Source: Purpureocillium takamizusanense
Taxonomy: Eukaryota; Ascomycota; Sordariomycetes; Hypocreales; Ophiocordycipitaceae
NCBI RefSeq assembly: GCF_022605165.1
Contig: NC_063074.1
Span: 647,501 to 711,500, forward strand
Direction: 5' to 3'
DNA length: 64,000 bases
Shown piece after piece: positions 12,318-25,000 of this stretch (position 1 is its first letter; every line of letters begins with the position of its first letter). The notes under the pieces were generated by a model, which did no database searches, was not told the origin of the DNA, and worked only from the letters and a program-made list of their open reading frames with translations. The translations under genes were made by a program, and so were the position numbers.

Positions 12318-13631
12318 ATGTCTCTCAATCCTCCGATCCGCAGCGAGTTGCTGGCGGAGTTGGGCAATGACCCCAACTTGTTCCTACGTTCTAGTGTTGG
12401 CACAATGAGTCCAGCCGCGCTAAATCTCCGACGTATCCAGCAGCAGACCGGAACAAGGGCCTCGGCCAAGGATGCGGGCAAAGCCGCTGACCCTTCGGCA
12501 ACCCAGCCGGTCAAGGGCAAACCGCGGTTGCTGCTGATGGGCCAGAGAAGGTGAGTTAGTCGAGCTTCGTGCTGTCACTCACGCCTCGCAACATACTTAC
12601 ACCACGACAGAAGTGGTAAATCATCCATCTCGAGTGTGGTATTCCACAAACTCCCTCCAAATGAAACGCTATTTCTCGAGTCGACAGCTCGTATACAGAA
12701 GGATTCCATGGCGTGAGATGCCCCCTATTGCTTATCATTATGCCCCTTCTCTTCGTTATTAACGCGGCCTAGGTCCTTCATGGATTTCCAAGTATGGGAT
12801 TTTCCCGGCCAGATTGACGTTTTCGAGAACTCTGACTTCGACATGGACGCAATTTTCGGGGAGATTGGCGCCCTCATTTGGGTCATTGATGCCCAAGATG
12901 ACTACCTCGAGGCAGTCGCACGCCTCAATTCAACTATCCTTGCGCTGCAAGGACACTACCCCAACATCAACATTGAAGTGTTCATCCACAAGGTGGACGG
13001 TCTCTCTGACGACTACAAGCTCGATATCCAACGGGACATCACCATTCGCATTCAAGATGAGCTTTCGGACAACGGGTTCGAAAACGCACCCGTCACCTTT
13101 CACCTCACCTCCATCTACAATCACTCCATCTTCGAGGCCTTTAGCCGCGTCATCCAGAAGCTCATCCCGCGGCTCGGCACTCTCGAGTCCATGCTCACAA
13201 ATCTTTGCCGCACGTGCCGGTTCGAAAAGGCCTATCTGTTTGACGTTCTGTCCAAAATTTATATCGCCACCGACAGTGCCACCGCGGACATGGCCAGCTA
13301 CGAAATCTGCAGCGACTATATCGACGTCATCATCGACATCACCGAGGTGTACGGAACGTGGCAGCGGAGCGATGAGAGTCGCAAGAAGCTCGAGGTTGAG
13401 CCGTGGAACTCCAAGCTCGAAGACCAGATTGGCTGCTCCACGGCCGAGAGCTGCCTCGTCCTGCATGACAGCAACAAGCCAATTATGCTGCGTGAGGTAG
13501 ATCGTTACCTCGCCCTTGTGGCAATCATGAAGGATGACTCCTACGACAGGATGCCGTTGGTGAATATGAACGTCGAGGCGGTGGTGGAAGGCTTGACAGA
13601 ATTTTTTGACATCACGAAGCCGAGGAAGTGA
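12318..13631 (+). CDS. GTR2: Rag-family GTPase, Gtr2/RagC type (TORC1 amino-acid sensing)
   Basis: Three exons (12318-12550, 12611-12712, 12773-13631) give 397 residues. The introns are 60 nt each. The first splits the P-loop. The G-protein motifs read G-Q-R-R-S-G-K-S at 75-82 (G1), W-D-F-P-G-Q at 120-125 (G3) and H-K-V-D at 184-187 (G4). The W-D-F-P-G-Q form and the following I-D-V-F identify RagC/D-Gtr2 rather than RagA-Gtr1. The roadblock-like C-terminal half contains the family stretch [16 protein letters not shown]. Gtr2 forms a heterodimer with Gtr1 on the vacuole and signals amino-acid sufficiency to TORC1. The N-terminal 65 residues before the G domain are longer than in yeast. The gene is convergent with APC4, with 125 bases between the stop codons. 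Confidence 0.95.
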
Positions 13632-13756
13632 TATACGGCTGTATGCGCCGTTTGGCTGAACCCTGCACGCAAGACAAGGCGTCACTCAGGTCATGTACAT
13701 ATTTCGTCGAAGCGTTGTATTGAATATTACGAGCATCACGAGTTAGTTGCATGTAG

Positions 13757-16507
13757 TTACGGCGGCGGCATTGAAAAGGTGCGCCATGTCGTGCGGTTGC
13801 TTCCCAAGAAACAAACCCGCGCGGGAACCTCGCCCCTCAGATCACTCTTGTCGTGCACCTCCATTCGCACTGGCTTCATGGGGTGTTCCTTGGGTAGGCG
13901 GTATAGCGGGAAGTCACCACACGAAACAGCGGGAACGTCACCAACGCCGCCACTGTTGAAGTCGCTGTAGGGCAGAGAGTCCGACTGAACGTGCGCAGAA
14001 ATGACAATTGGTGCGTTATCTGTACCTCGACCGAGATTGGGGTAGAATGGACGGTCAGTCGGGGGTCGTAACGACGGGGCATGCTATAAACTATGTTGTT
14101 GGAGACGCACCTTGTTCGCTACACCCAATGATGAGCGTCTCGTCGTTGAGGAATTTCACATCGATCAATTTCCGATCTGCCAGGTCGATGGCGCAAGCTG
14201 TGGTAGGACCATTGGTGCTAATGCCGTTGATGATCTCCAACTCGACGCGGAAGAGGTAAACTGGCGTGGCGGCGTATAAGTCAGTGATTCTTTTTTCCCT
14301 TCAACAAGACATAACGGAACGCTCCGGACATGGGCACTCGCATACCTTTTCCGTCTGGCTCCTTCGCCGCCAAGGCCACATAAGTCACTCCTCCCTGGGC
14401 GTTGTCAGACACGACGCGCCAAAGATACCGGGGTGGGAATATTTTTTTTTCAACGTACCTTGTCTGTGCGGCGCATCCGGCAGTCCAGTTTGCCTATGGA
14501 GCGTCCGATGGAGATGGGGACGAGTTTCCCGAAACGAACATTACGCCATCGGGCTTCTGCGACGTCGTGGAATATACGATCTGACCAAGTTGTCATGTAG
14601 TTGACCAGGAAGCTCACGTGCGGAAGTGCGCGCATGCTAGGCAGGCCGTCCTCGTGCCTTTTCACCTGCTTGTCGAGCATATCTAGGAGGCTCAGCCCGT
14701 CTTCGCAGTGTTCCCAGTCGGCCGTGTAGTCCTCCTTGGTGATGCCGTCAAAGAAGATGTCCAGTGGGCTGCCAGTGAGGTACGTCTCGATATACGTAAG
14801 CACTTTGCAGGTATCCATGGTGGCCTCCTTCTCGGTGAGTTCGTCGCTGCTTGAGGTGGCCAGGCGGTCAATCTGAAAGCGAAGCCAGGCGGAAAACGCA
14901 ACAAAGTGCTCGAGCTCGTCCATGACGTGGGTCAGGATCTTGTGGCCCACGAGAGTCAGGCACCCGACAATATCGATGATCCTGCTGATCTGAGTGGCCG
15001 AAAGCCCAATGTCGTCGCGGTGCTTGTGAAAGAGGGCGAGGCCGCGCAATCTGCTGAGTATAATGGCAGAGCGCTCCAAGGCCGGGAGGAAGTTTTCGTG
15101 GACAATGCTCCGCAGATTTTCCAAGCCAGACATGACGGCCTTGTCCCAGCGCTTATGTCCCTATCACGAGAGAGTAAGTCGCTGATCGGGAAAGCAGTGA
15201 GGTGCAGCAGATAGACTCACTCGTTCCGCAAGGCTGTCCACCAACCATTCTCGCACAGGCTTGTAGACATGGCCAGTTACGACCGTGTGGTATAGTGCCG
15301 GCACAATGCTCTTGGGCCCGCTTTGCATTTCCTCTAAATCGCCCTGTACGCTTCGCAGAAATCGGCTTGGCAGCTCTTTGGTATTCTTCCATTCAACCAG
15401 CATGTGCAGCTGCGTCTGTCGGAGATATCTCAAAAGGGTCTGCAGCATCGTCAATTTCGCTGTCAACAGATATAGGTTGATGGGCGAGGAAGATATGAAC
15501 GGCAGATCCATGGGCACCAGGTGCGCCTCGTCAGGATTGGAAGGTGTCGAAGCGAGGATCAGTGCCTGAGTCGATACTTCGGGGTGCGACGCGTTGGTTA
15601 TCATGATGCCCGGGTGGCCTGGTTTTGGCGACGGACATTGGAATGATCCAATGACAAAGGAGTCATGGATGCTCAGCTGGATCCTGCCTTCGCTGGTGCC
15701 GACGATCACGACATTGACCCGGTCATACTCCTCCTTTTTAGGCGCCTGAAATAAGAATTCAACGCCCGTTCGCAAGGTAAATACCGTAGCATCGTCGCTA
15801 TTGGAACTGTCAGCACGTAGAAATTAATGAGCCCTCACTGCCTTGTTCATGAGAGGGACCTACTCTGCACCTGCACTGCCAGCGGGCAGAGGGCTGATCT
15901 TGGGCAGTGCCGTATCGACCTCTAAGAATGTGAGCTCTTTAGGCAGGTCGACAGAAAGCGTGGCTCCGTCGTTGTTCCAGTCGTTGACGAGATCGTCAGT
16001 GAGCTGGCTTGCTCCCAACCGTGAGGCATCACTGTTTGAGCTGACGCTGTTTGTCCAGCCGATGTGGGTGATGATCGGACCCGTGTCGGCGCACACGGGG
16101 ATGTAATGGGCGACCTTGTTGTTCTCCAGTCCCATCAACCGCACAACGCCATCCGTCCAGCCCACAGCCAGAAACCGCCCTGAAGTAGGTTATCATCAGC
16201 TGCTGGAAGAAAACACGACGGTGAGAAACGATTGTTGCGGGGAAGGAAAACGCCATTCCAGGGGACCTAACGTACCATCAGGTTTCCATGTCACCGCCAC
16301 AGCTTCAGGAGCCTTCTTGCCCGGCTCTCCGACCTGATGTATCCTGGACACAACCTGACCTGGTGGTCTATAAATGAGCAGGCTCTTTCCACTACTGTCC
16401 CATGTCGCGGCAAGGTCGAGCGTGGGGCAGCCCGCCGGGAGGCCGTTCGATGCCCTGGAATCGAGCTCCGTCTCACTCATGAGCGAGAGGTCCAGTGGCA
16501 GGGCCAT
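13757..16507 (-). CDS. APC4: Anaphase-promoting complex subunit 4
   Basis: Seven exons on the minus strand: 16507-16276, 16179-15864, 15806-15221, 15160-14459, 14394-14346, 14260-14111, 14019-13757. All phases agree, giving 765 residues. The N-terminus has WD40-type repeats (C-P-T-L-D-L-A-A and G-R-F-L-A-V-G-W-T-D-G-V-V-R). The centre has the Apc4 four-helix signature around G-H-K-R-W-D-K-A-V and the helix ending H-E-N-F-L-P-A-L-E-R. The C-terminal exons carry small beta strands, including L-I-I-G-C-S-E-Q. Apc4 links the Apc1 platform to Apc5 in the APC/C ubiquitin ligase and controls mitotic exit. An in-frame stop lies just upstream of ATG 16507, which supports the start. One exon is only 49 nt. 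Confidence 0.92.
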
Positions 16508-16973
16508 ATTGTTGGCCAAAACTTAATGCCGTCAAGCTCAGGCGCGATACCATGACATCGAATGTATTTTGTAGTACAATTCGATGACAGCAAGCTCCAA
16601 CTGCGAACGTGGTCATCCACGACTGCGCGTGGGATGGAAAGCGTGTGGGTTTGGGGCAGGCGTCTGCCAACGTGCAATAGCCCGCAACGTGTCAATATCC
16701 ATTATTCGCACGGTACGTGACTAAATCGTCACGAACCTCTACCACTATATCACGAGGCGACTGCACAAAGGCAGCTCTATTGGCTGACTCGATGGACATG
16801 AAATTGATCATAGCAGCCATTTGGCACGCTTGGATTTGGTGTGCTCGACTCGTCGCCTTGTGCCATATGTCATTGCGCCCCCGTCCCGACTGCCAAGTTT
16901 GTTCGGCCCCTTGAGCCCCATTTTGAAAGCCTATTCCCGCAAGTCGCTCGCTCCTCGGCCCATCTATCTACCC
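16508..16973. other. Spacer between APC4 start and delta-COP end
   Basis: The 466 bases must hold the terminator of the delta-COP gene and the promoter of APC4, both transcribed leftward. No gene was seen. Confidence 0.5.
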
Positions 16974-18739
16974 CTACTCAATGGAAAAGTTATCGGCAGT
17001 CGACTTAATCTCTTTGGAAAATGTCACGTCCTCGTTCTCCTCCAACAACGACACCGTGGTGACCTGGAGACGTCAGAGTTAGCTCAAAGCGGAAGCCGCA
17101 GCCGGCTGGGGAATGCTTACGTCAACATCGATATATGGCGTCGTCTTGCTGAACCTGACTGTCATTGGGAAGAAGTCATTCTCGTCGCCGCTCTCTGCCT
17201 CAAATTCAAAGGAGCCATTGGGGTTTTCGTCGTCCACGGCGCCGATGTTCCACTCCAACATGTCTCCGGAGACTTCGTACGCGGCGTCAAAGCTGGATAC
17301 AACTGGCTCGCTACCCGCGTACGGGATCACGACGCTCACGTCCCTCAATGCGTCTCCACCAGTCAGTTCGTACTCTACTGTGATGTTGTACTTGTCCGAG
17401 TCCTTGTTGATCCACACGGTGAACGTGATCGGGCAAGCGCTCGTGTCATCAGTCTTGGGCGATGCTCTCCAGCGCAGGACTCCGACTGCGTTGTTCACAG
17501 GGAACCCCCGAGCGGTGTTGCTCATCTGGATGACCTTCGAGCCGTTGAAGAGATTGCGGTCCACGTTAGGATGGGTGCGGAACTGAACTCCGTGCGAAGC
17601 AACCGCCCGAAGGCCAAGCTTGATCTTGGTCAGGGTCGGATCAGACACGCGAAGAGTGAGGTCTCCGCTAATGGCGAGCGAGCTGACAGCACCCTCTCTG
17701 GAGAGCTTAGCGCTGATAGATTCGGAAACCGTGACGTGAATCGCGTCCCGGTCGAGAGTTGACGACATGCGTGATTCAATAGGCTCAGCCGCCGCCGGTG
17801 ACGGGGTCACCAGAGGGGTGTCGTCCACCTCGCCACCCATGTCGCCGCGAACACGCTCGAACATGTCGCTTGTCTTGGACTTCTTGCCGAGCTGCATGCC
17901 TTTCGCCTTGAGCGCCGATGGCCTGCATGTGAGATCAGCAGCTGCGCCTTTGAGTCGAGATAACCACCAAGACTTACTTGTTGTATGTCTTGTTCTTTTC
18001 GGCTTCGTAGGTGTCGTAGGAGTCAACGGCGCTCGGCCGCGATGGCGGTTGGTATGTAGGATATACGGGAGTCCTCGGCATGCCACCGCGACCGCTCCGC
18101 GCGGACTCCTTGCGCTGCATTTCCAGTTGCTTGGCCTTGCGTTTCCGTTCCTCGGTGGCTTCGAGCTCCTTGTTCTATGTACCTCTGTGAGTATATGGCA
18201 TTCACTTATTTTACTTCTTGTCAACCTACTCTGGCGATGATCTCTTGGATGCGCTCCTCGTGGCTCTCCATGTCGAGGAACGTCTTGATCTGGCTCATCG
18301 TTAGGTTCTCGCGGTAGCCGAGCGTCACCAGTTCGTCGAAAGCGCTGAGCAGCTCGTAGGCGTTTCGCAGAATTTCTCTCTCGTCAAGAGTCTTGCAGGC
18401 GCTGGTAACCACCTGCGCGAACAGATGCAGCGAGTCGATGTCTTGCAAGATGTTGGACTGTCGGTTGGTGATGAGGACCATGTAAAGCTCGTCCAGAGGT
18501 TGATAAACGAAGCGGACATTATCCTGCTCGACGGTCGTGTGCTGGGTACCGCTGTCGGCCAGCTTCGGGAACGAGGCCAGGAGCGCCTCTATTCGCGACC
18601 GTGGCATCTCGCGGAACTGCCTGGAGAGGACAGCTTTCCCGCCGCGAGTGCAGATTGAAGCCGCGAGGACGACCTGAATCAAGTGTCAGCGGCGCCGGGA
18701 GAGTGGAATATGAAGCGCCAGGGCAGCGGTACATACCAT
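16974..18739 (-). CDS. RET2: Coatomer delta subunit (COPI, delta-COP)
   Basis: Five exons on the minus strand: 18739-18737, 18673-18230, 18174-17978, 17922-17121, 17063-16974. The product is 511 residues, the usual length for delta-COP. The first coding exon is only the ATG. The next exon gives V-V-L-A-A-S-I-C-T-R-G-G-K-A, the invariant delta-COP start. Residues 1-140 form a longin domain. A charged linker follows (N-K-E-L-E-A-T-E-E-R-K-R-K-A-K), with a basic segment K-P-S-A-L-K-A-K-G-M-Q-L-G near 215. The mu-homology domain runs to a C-terminus ending in a T-A-D-N-F-S-I-E motif. Delta-COP belongs to the F-subcomplex of coatomer and serves Golgi-to-ER retrieval. It is divergent from the acidic-protein gene. 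Confidence 0.95.
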
Positions 18740-19565
18740 CTTGACTGGGATTATCTGGCAATCGTGCGAGTATGGTTTGTTGTCGTGCGCGACCCTTCAG
18801 GAGGTTACGAGGGCAAGGTGTCCATCAATTGACGCCACGTCCCAGCCCACTTCAGGAGCTGGCTCAGTGCTGCCCTGAGCGGATCAGTCAGCAGCAGTGC
18901 GGTAGGAGATGTATGTACAGCGGGTCAACTACGGTTAGACGTGAGCAATTGGTACGTAACGTTAGTAGCACGCATGTCCTCCTCCGGCCCACCAGCTTCA
19001 CTCCAGATGGGCGCTAGACCTGTTTCGGCAACGCGTGAGTCCGCCTCCAGCTTCATCATTTCAACTCGGCAGCTGCACCTTGAGCTTTCATCACCATCTG
19101 AACAACAAAGCTCCCCAGAGCCCAGTGGTGTCGCCAAAGCTCTAACTCGCACGTCACGCCACGCCTCAGTGTACACTTGCGACGCGTCTGTTACTGGACA
19201 GTCTCCCATACCCAAGCCTTTGTTTGCAGAAGCCATCGCAATACCGAGCCCAATGTTCCCTACCACACGCCTTGGAACCTCCTTTCAAGAGTTGCCACAC
19301 GCAGCGTAACGTCAAAGACGTTGCACCAGGCTTGTTTGTGGCCGAGAGCCTTCAAGTCATATTCATCAGACTCAAGAACACAAGTTTCTGTGCAATCTCC
19401 AGTGGTACCTTGGTATCAAAGCGTCGGTTCAATCATTGATCGTACCAACTCGTCGGGCTCCCCAACCGCTCGCCGCCATCTCTCGGCACACTTCCACCAT
19501 CGGTCAGACATCGCACAACTTTTGAATCAGCACCGCCCTTTACAGAATCAACATCAGAAAGAAGC
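18740..19565. promoter_or_regulatory. Divergent promoter region, delta-COP / acidic protein
   Basis: 826 bases lie between two divergently transcribed genes, so this stretch must carry both promoters. C/T-rich runs lie close to the plus-strand gene. No gene was seen in it. Confidence 0.5.
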
Positions 19566-22029
19566 ATGGCCGACATCCAGCTTGGCGAAGCGGGCCCGTT
19601 ACCGCAAGCCTCGTCGGAAGGAGCCATCGTTTCACCTCCTGACGAGGATCTGATCGACTACGATAGTGACGATGCTTCCCCCACAAACGCTGAGGTGGGA
19701 AAGTCATCAAATGATGGCACGCTTGCAGTCAACCCCTCGGACGAAGTGGCCTTAGACCCGGGCTCGCCTGTTGCGAACGGAACGGCAACAGAGCTCGCAA
19801 CCGCTATCAATACAAGCCATTTGTCGGAGGCTATTGAAAACGACACCGTGATAGGCCATGTGGCTATGGGTCAAGAAGGCAGCCATAGCGTGAGCGGCTA
19901 TGATGCATCTCATAACAGCGAGGGTGGTGAGGAGGAACAAGCAGATGTCCACGAGATTGACTACGATCATGACGACGTCGATTACCATGCTTCCGACCAC
20001 GACCACGATCACAGTGCCATGGCCATAAACACAAACCGGCCTGCTTCTCATACCGAAGGCATCCATGATACGACCGCCTCCGGCATGCCTGAGTCCGAAG
20101 ACCAGGGTGGGCATTTCGAGATCGACTGGGAAGAGCCAGACGCAGACGTCCCGAAAGAGACCAGCGATGGCTTCGCAACGCAGTCCATAAGCGAACACCA
20201 AGCAATGGAGCCCACCGAGTCTGCCGGTGCCTTGGAGCACAATCCTTCGAGCGCTGCCGAAGGAAGCGCCGACGAACAGGACTATGACGGCACAAGCATA
20301 AACGAGCCGCTGGTCCAGGGATCATTCAAGTCCGGAGGCTTCCCTGACATTCAGGTCTGGTACAGAGGAGAGGAATACCCTTTCTTTTCACAATCATCGG
20401 ATGGCTTCTTTGGCCATGTTTCCATTCTCGACGAACCTATGGGCACTATCCTTAGCGAATTGCGCTCGATGCTCGACGACGAGATTGGCGACCAAGATGA
20501 ACTCGTCTTTCAGGTTGATCAGCTTGGCCTTGAATTTTCTGAGGTATTTGCTCACATATCAAATCTTCCGAAATCCTTCTAACCTATAGTAAAATAGTCA
20601 TCCCCCGGTGCAGTTCTGTCTACCGTAACCTTGCACAAGGTCCTGAATCTCATGGATTCGCTTGCCAAGAATGAAGATCCTGAGAGCTACAGTCAGCTGT
20701 ATACGTATCTCTTCACGAGACCTGACACTTTGAAGCGTCTGAAGTTTCTTCAAGACAGTGCCACCATCGAGAAAAAGAGCCTTGGGGATGTTCTTTACAA
20801 CTTTGGCACCCCTGTCGATAGGAGCCCCCAGGGGGTCGATGATTTAGAGGAACTAGAGCATCAGCAGGAAGGGTTCGGTGGCAATGATATCAACGTGGAA
20901 GGTGTCGGAGAACTTGGCGAAGATTTTTTTGGTGCTGATGAGAGTACTACCCTGCAACAATTTCCCCCCGGAATGACGAGATTCGACTCTGAAGAGGAGA
21001 TCGAGAATGAAGGTACTATTGATGGCCTGGCAACATCAGGGATGACAGATGCTCCTCCTCATGACCCCAATACCACGGTCGATTTCGAAAGGGAGCAGGG
21101 GTCTGCGACAAGTGGTCGCGGGGGACGCGCCACTGAGTCCAATATCGAGGGCCTCTTCGAGGCGCCGGTAAATGAGGCAAGCGAGGGATTTTCTACCACC
21201 ACACAGCCTTCGCATTTGGACGAGGACCTCATCCAATATACGGACGATAAGATTGAAGCCGCAGGAGAGGACTCGATCATCGACAACGAACCCCCAGCTC
21301 ATCGATCTCAGGATTTCCAAACAGGAAGCAGAGGCTTACAAGAGGCTGATGTAGCGGCCAGTGGTGACTTGGTCGATACCAGTGTCGGAAACGACGATGC
21401 TGCCATCCAGGTAAACGCGCTGCGTTCTGAGGGTGATCACGTCGATGACAACGACAAGCACGCTGGCGGGAATGGCAACATCGATGGTATGAGGCATAGC
21501 ACTGCACCAATCGCAGCGAACGCTTTGACTGCCCCAGGCAGCGTGACCCCGGGCACGACAGATGGCGCCAACGCCGAAGAAGGACCTCATGTTGGCCGCC
21601 TCAATGCTGAAGCTCGCCACATCCGCAGCACGTCGGATATCAGCATTTCCTTCTCGGAAGCAGGGCCTGAACAAGTGCCATTGGCACTTGCGGATGGCGC
21701 AAGCCCTGCCTTACAGATCTTCAATCTCGACGACGCCGCCGCGTCTGGAGTGGAGCCTCTGGAAACGGAGAGCGAAGCAGCAGCCCTTTTGGAGAGCGAA
21801 GCGCTGAACGCCGATTTGCCCATAAACCATGATGATCTTTCTGAGATCGACTGGGCAGCGGAAGCGGACGATGACACTGGTGGCGGCGTTGACGAGGCGC
21901 AAGCGACGGCCATCAAGCGCAGCCTTCCGGATGACGGCGCAGATGACGGCAACGGTACGTTCCATCGCCTTGACAACCCTGGGGACGTAGCTAATGAGAA
22001 TAGACGTCAAGCGTCGTCGGTCATCATGA
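19566..22029 (+). CDS. Large acidic protein with repeated E-I-D-[YW] motifs and basic C-terminus, unknown function
   Basis: Three exons (19566-20543, 20598-21954, 22004-22029) give 786 residues. Introns of 54 and 49 nt have GTATTT...ATAG and GTACGT...ATAG borders. A folded, well-conserved-looking core lies at about residues 260-400. It starts at I-Q-V-W-Y-R-G-E-E-Y-P-F-F and continues after the first intron with helices L-H-K-V-L-N-L-M-D-S-L. It is flanked by very acidic, probably disordered sequence. A His/Asp tract lies at 129-155. Short acidic-aromatic motifs recur at residues 28-36, 130-136, 185-190, 535-543 and 742-746. The last exon supplies only a V-K-R-R-R-S-S tail, a likely nuclear localisation signal. 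I recognise the layout as that of a conserved filamentous-fungal hypothetical protein but not its function. A nuclear, partner-binding role is inference. Confidence 0.85.
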
Positions 22030-25000
22030 GACCCCGTGTTGTCACACTAACATGGGTTGTTGGAGTCCCAATCCCAACTAAAGCCAGAATCGACTGATAA
22101 CTGGTGCGACCACATGTGTGTCGGTATCGCGAGAAGAAGCGAGGGACGGTCAACCTAACAAGACGCATCGTGCGTCCCTGGCAAGTATTACGAGGAGGCT
22201 TCAGCCAACTTGGTCGGGCGGCCACGATCGGTCGGCCAAAGGTCCGCCACTTCAACAAACACGAACGGTAGGTGCTTGGGATTGCTAACTGACCGTGACA
22301 ATGAGCAGCACAACCCCAGATCTCGCAAGTGAGCAAGTAATAGCAAGCCGAAACATGCCCATGTTTATACCTCTCCCACCAACCCATTCTCCTTCTTTTG
22401 TTCGCCTTCGTTTGTTATTTGGGGTCTGCGCCAATATCCAACGCCTCGCACATCTTTCTACGTAATATGGATGTCGGAACTCGGTCGATGTCGTCGCAGG
22501 TTAGCGAAGAGAGACATCAAGTAGGTCAAGAAGTGCTGGAGCGAGGTAGGCGGTAATGGGGGATGGTTATCTTAGGTCGGGCTTAGCCTTAGCCTTCAGC
22601 AGACTACGCCTGGGCGGCGTTCGGAAAACAGGGCATCGCCCGCTTCGGTAAGGCGTTTACATCGGAAGGGACTGGATAGCGGCTGGGTCTAGGGTCGAGC
22701 GCACTCGATCCAATAGAGAGTCGAGTCATTGACAGGTAGAGTAGCTCAAGGGGATCTTGCCACCAAGGCTCCCATGTACAAGGTAGGAGCCACGGAGCAG
22801 GCAAATCAAGATTTCAAACAAATTTCTGTATACTTTGTCGAGGGGCTCAATAGAGCTATGCTGCCAGTCATCCTATCGTACTGATGGTGGAGCTGATGGG
22901 TTGCTGGCGTTAGAACCCCGTCGGCGGAGGTGATGCGACGTACACGTGCGGCGCATACCTTGGCTACGGCGACGGTCGCAAACAAACCCTTCAACCAACT
23001 GCCACGACATCACACGCAACAGCTGCTACAACTCCTAGCTTCCAAACCTCATCTGGTGAGTTCTGACATGGACAGACCTGTCGCTCTCAACTCCAAGCAA
23101 CCAGTGAGTGACAGAATGGCGGATTCCGCATCAACAAAAGCTCGGACCTCAAGGACCGGTATCTCGACTACGGCAAGGTGCACCGCGATTCCAATGAGGA
23201 AGGCTGCGAGCACACTGGTTGGGCGAACCTGGCTGGCCACGAGTTTGGCATCAGTTGCCATTTTCCTTGTACTTGAGGCGGGTGGGGGGTTGGAGACGGC
23301 GTGACCAGCATACCGGGCCGGTGCTGGATGAGGCCGGCGATGCGTGTCGAACTTGTTTCGGTGGCCAGCCGTCAGCCTCGAATGCCCCAAGTATACTTCG
23401 TATCGTGGAGCGCTATTTGAAATGTCAAACTTGGGGTGTAATTTCACACACGGAGCGCAGTCTCAAGCCTCGCTTCGTAATGATCGTAGATCCGGCGTGC
23501 TACTTGTGTCCCAAAGCCAAGAGACAATCGCTCAGATGACGATTTCCTGAGACATGGCGGCTGGGTTACAATCGAGAGTGACAGCCGTCTTGCAGAAGCT
23601 CAAAGACGTTGACGAAGCGGCCGTCACGTGCGTTCTGAGGTGCCCACGCGCCGCGACTGGCCAGCCGGAGGGAGGAAATCCCTGGAGCCGTGCGCGTGCC
23701 CCTGGCAGAAGCGCGGGCACCGCCTGCAGAGGACGACGTTCGGTTGCCTGTTTTGGCCTGGGGCCGAGGCAAAGGGCTCGAGGGAGAGCCAGCGATGGGT
23801 CTCTCCCTTGATGCCGGCTAGGACGGCCGCCAAATCGCTGATATGACTGGCGCCGCTGTGCCTAGCTTCGATTAGGGTGCTTCTGAGGTGAAGTGTTTAA
23901 TGTATGGTGCTCTCGAAGCCGCGTTGTGGGGGAGTGGCGGCTCCGTCAGCGCACAGTGGAGGATAGGTGGCGCTGGTGATACGAGCCCCTTTTCAATCTC
24001 TGCTATCATGCTTCGTACGAAATGGCGCGAGCGTGTCGAGCAAAGTTCGGGGTGGTATTCCGGCAGAGTTTGATATGCACGTCATTTACCCTCTACATGG
24101 GGTTTCATTATGCCGGCGTGCGTGTGTTCGTAAGGCCTGTCACCGTTGGCTCAGTGGCTCAAAGTGTCCTGTTTTTGTCGCGCATTCCACAGAGCACTCA
24201 CTGTTCGATCTGCTGGTGAGTCGTGACGACAGGTCAGCATGTGTGCATCACAGCAAGGGAGGGGCGAAGAGTTGGTGCTCGAGTGTTCGACGATCCTACA
24301 AGGGGCTGCTGCTGCAGGGGCATGCTTGTGCGTGGCCTGAGATGGACAAAGCACCATTGCGCCCTCATCGCTCCGAGTCTGTCTCGACTCTGACATCGTT
24401 CGTCAACAACCTTGCATCAAAACGCATTCAGGACTTCCCATCATCGTTCATAGCAGGATAGTAGCACGGGCACCTGGCGGCGCCATAGAGCCAGGGGCAA
24501 GCCTCTGAAACTTACCTGTTGGTGGGGAATCGGGGGCGGAGCACGGCGCTAGTCTGCACCAGGGAAGTCCTGGAGGGCACGGGGCGGGCGGGCACCTACT
24601 GCCAGACGGGCTGCCCCTGCCCAGGTTCGCCAGGCGTGTTCTGTGCCAGGCCTCCAGCACATCCAGGGGCCCGTGGGCCGCCTGCAGCGACCCGACTACT
24701 AAGGTACCTAACCTTAGTACCAACCCAACCTCACATTGACCACCAGGCGGGCAGGCGCGCCTGCAAGCCAGCAGTGGACGGGCCGCTGCTCCACAGCCCG
24801 GAGGAACAGAGCCTCGGAGTCCGTGAGGTGAGGAATCGACTCAGCACCTGCAGCCTGGCCCGCAAGACACCAGGGCTGTATGGGGTTACCTGACGAGCGC
24901 CTAGCATTCGTCGCCGAAAGTCTTGTACCGCCAGTGTCTGGGCGCCGCCCTCTGTTAGGGCGCAAGTGGTCACCAACCAGCCAGCCGCCCGCTCCATCAA

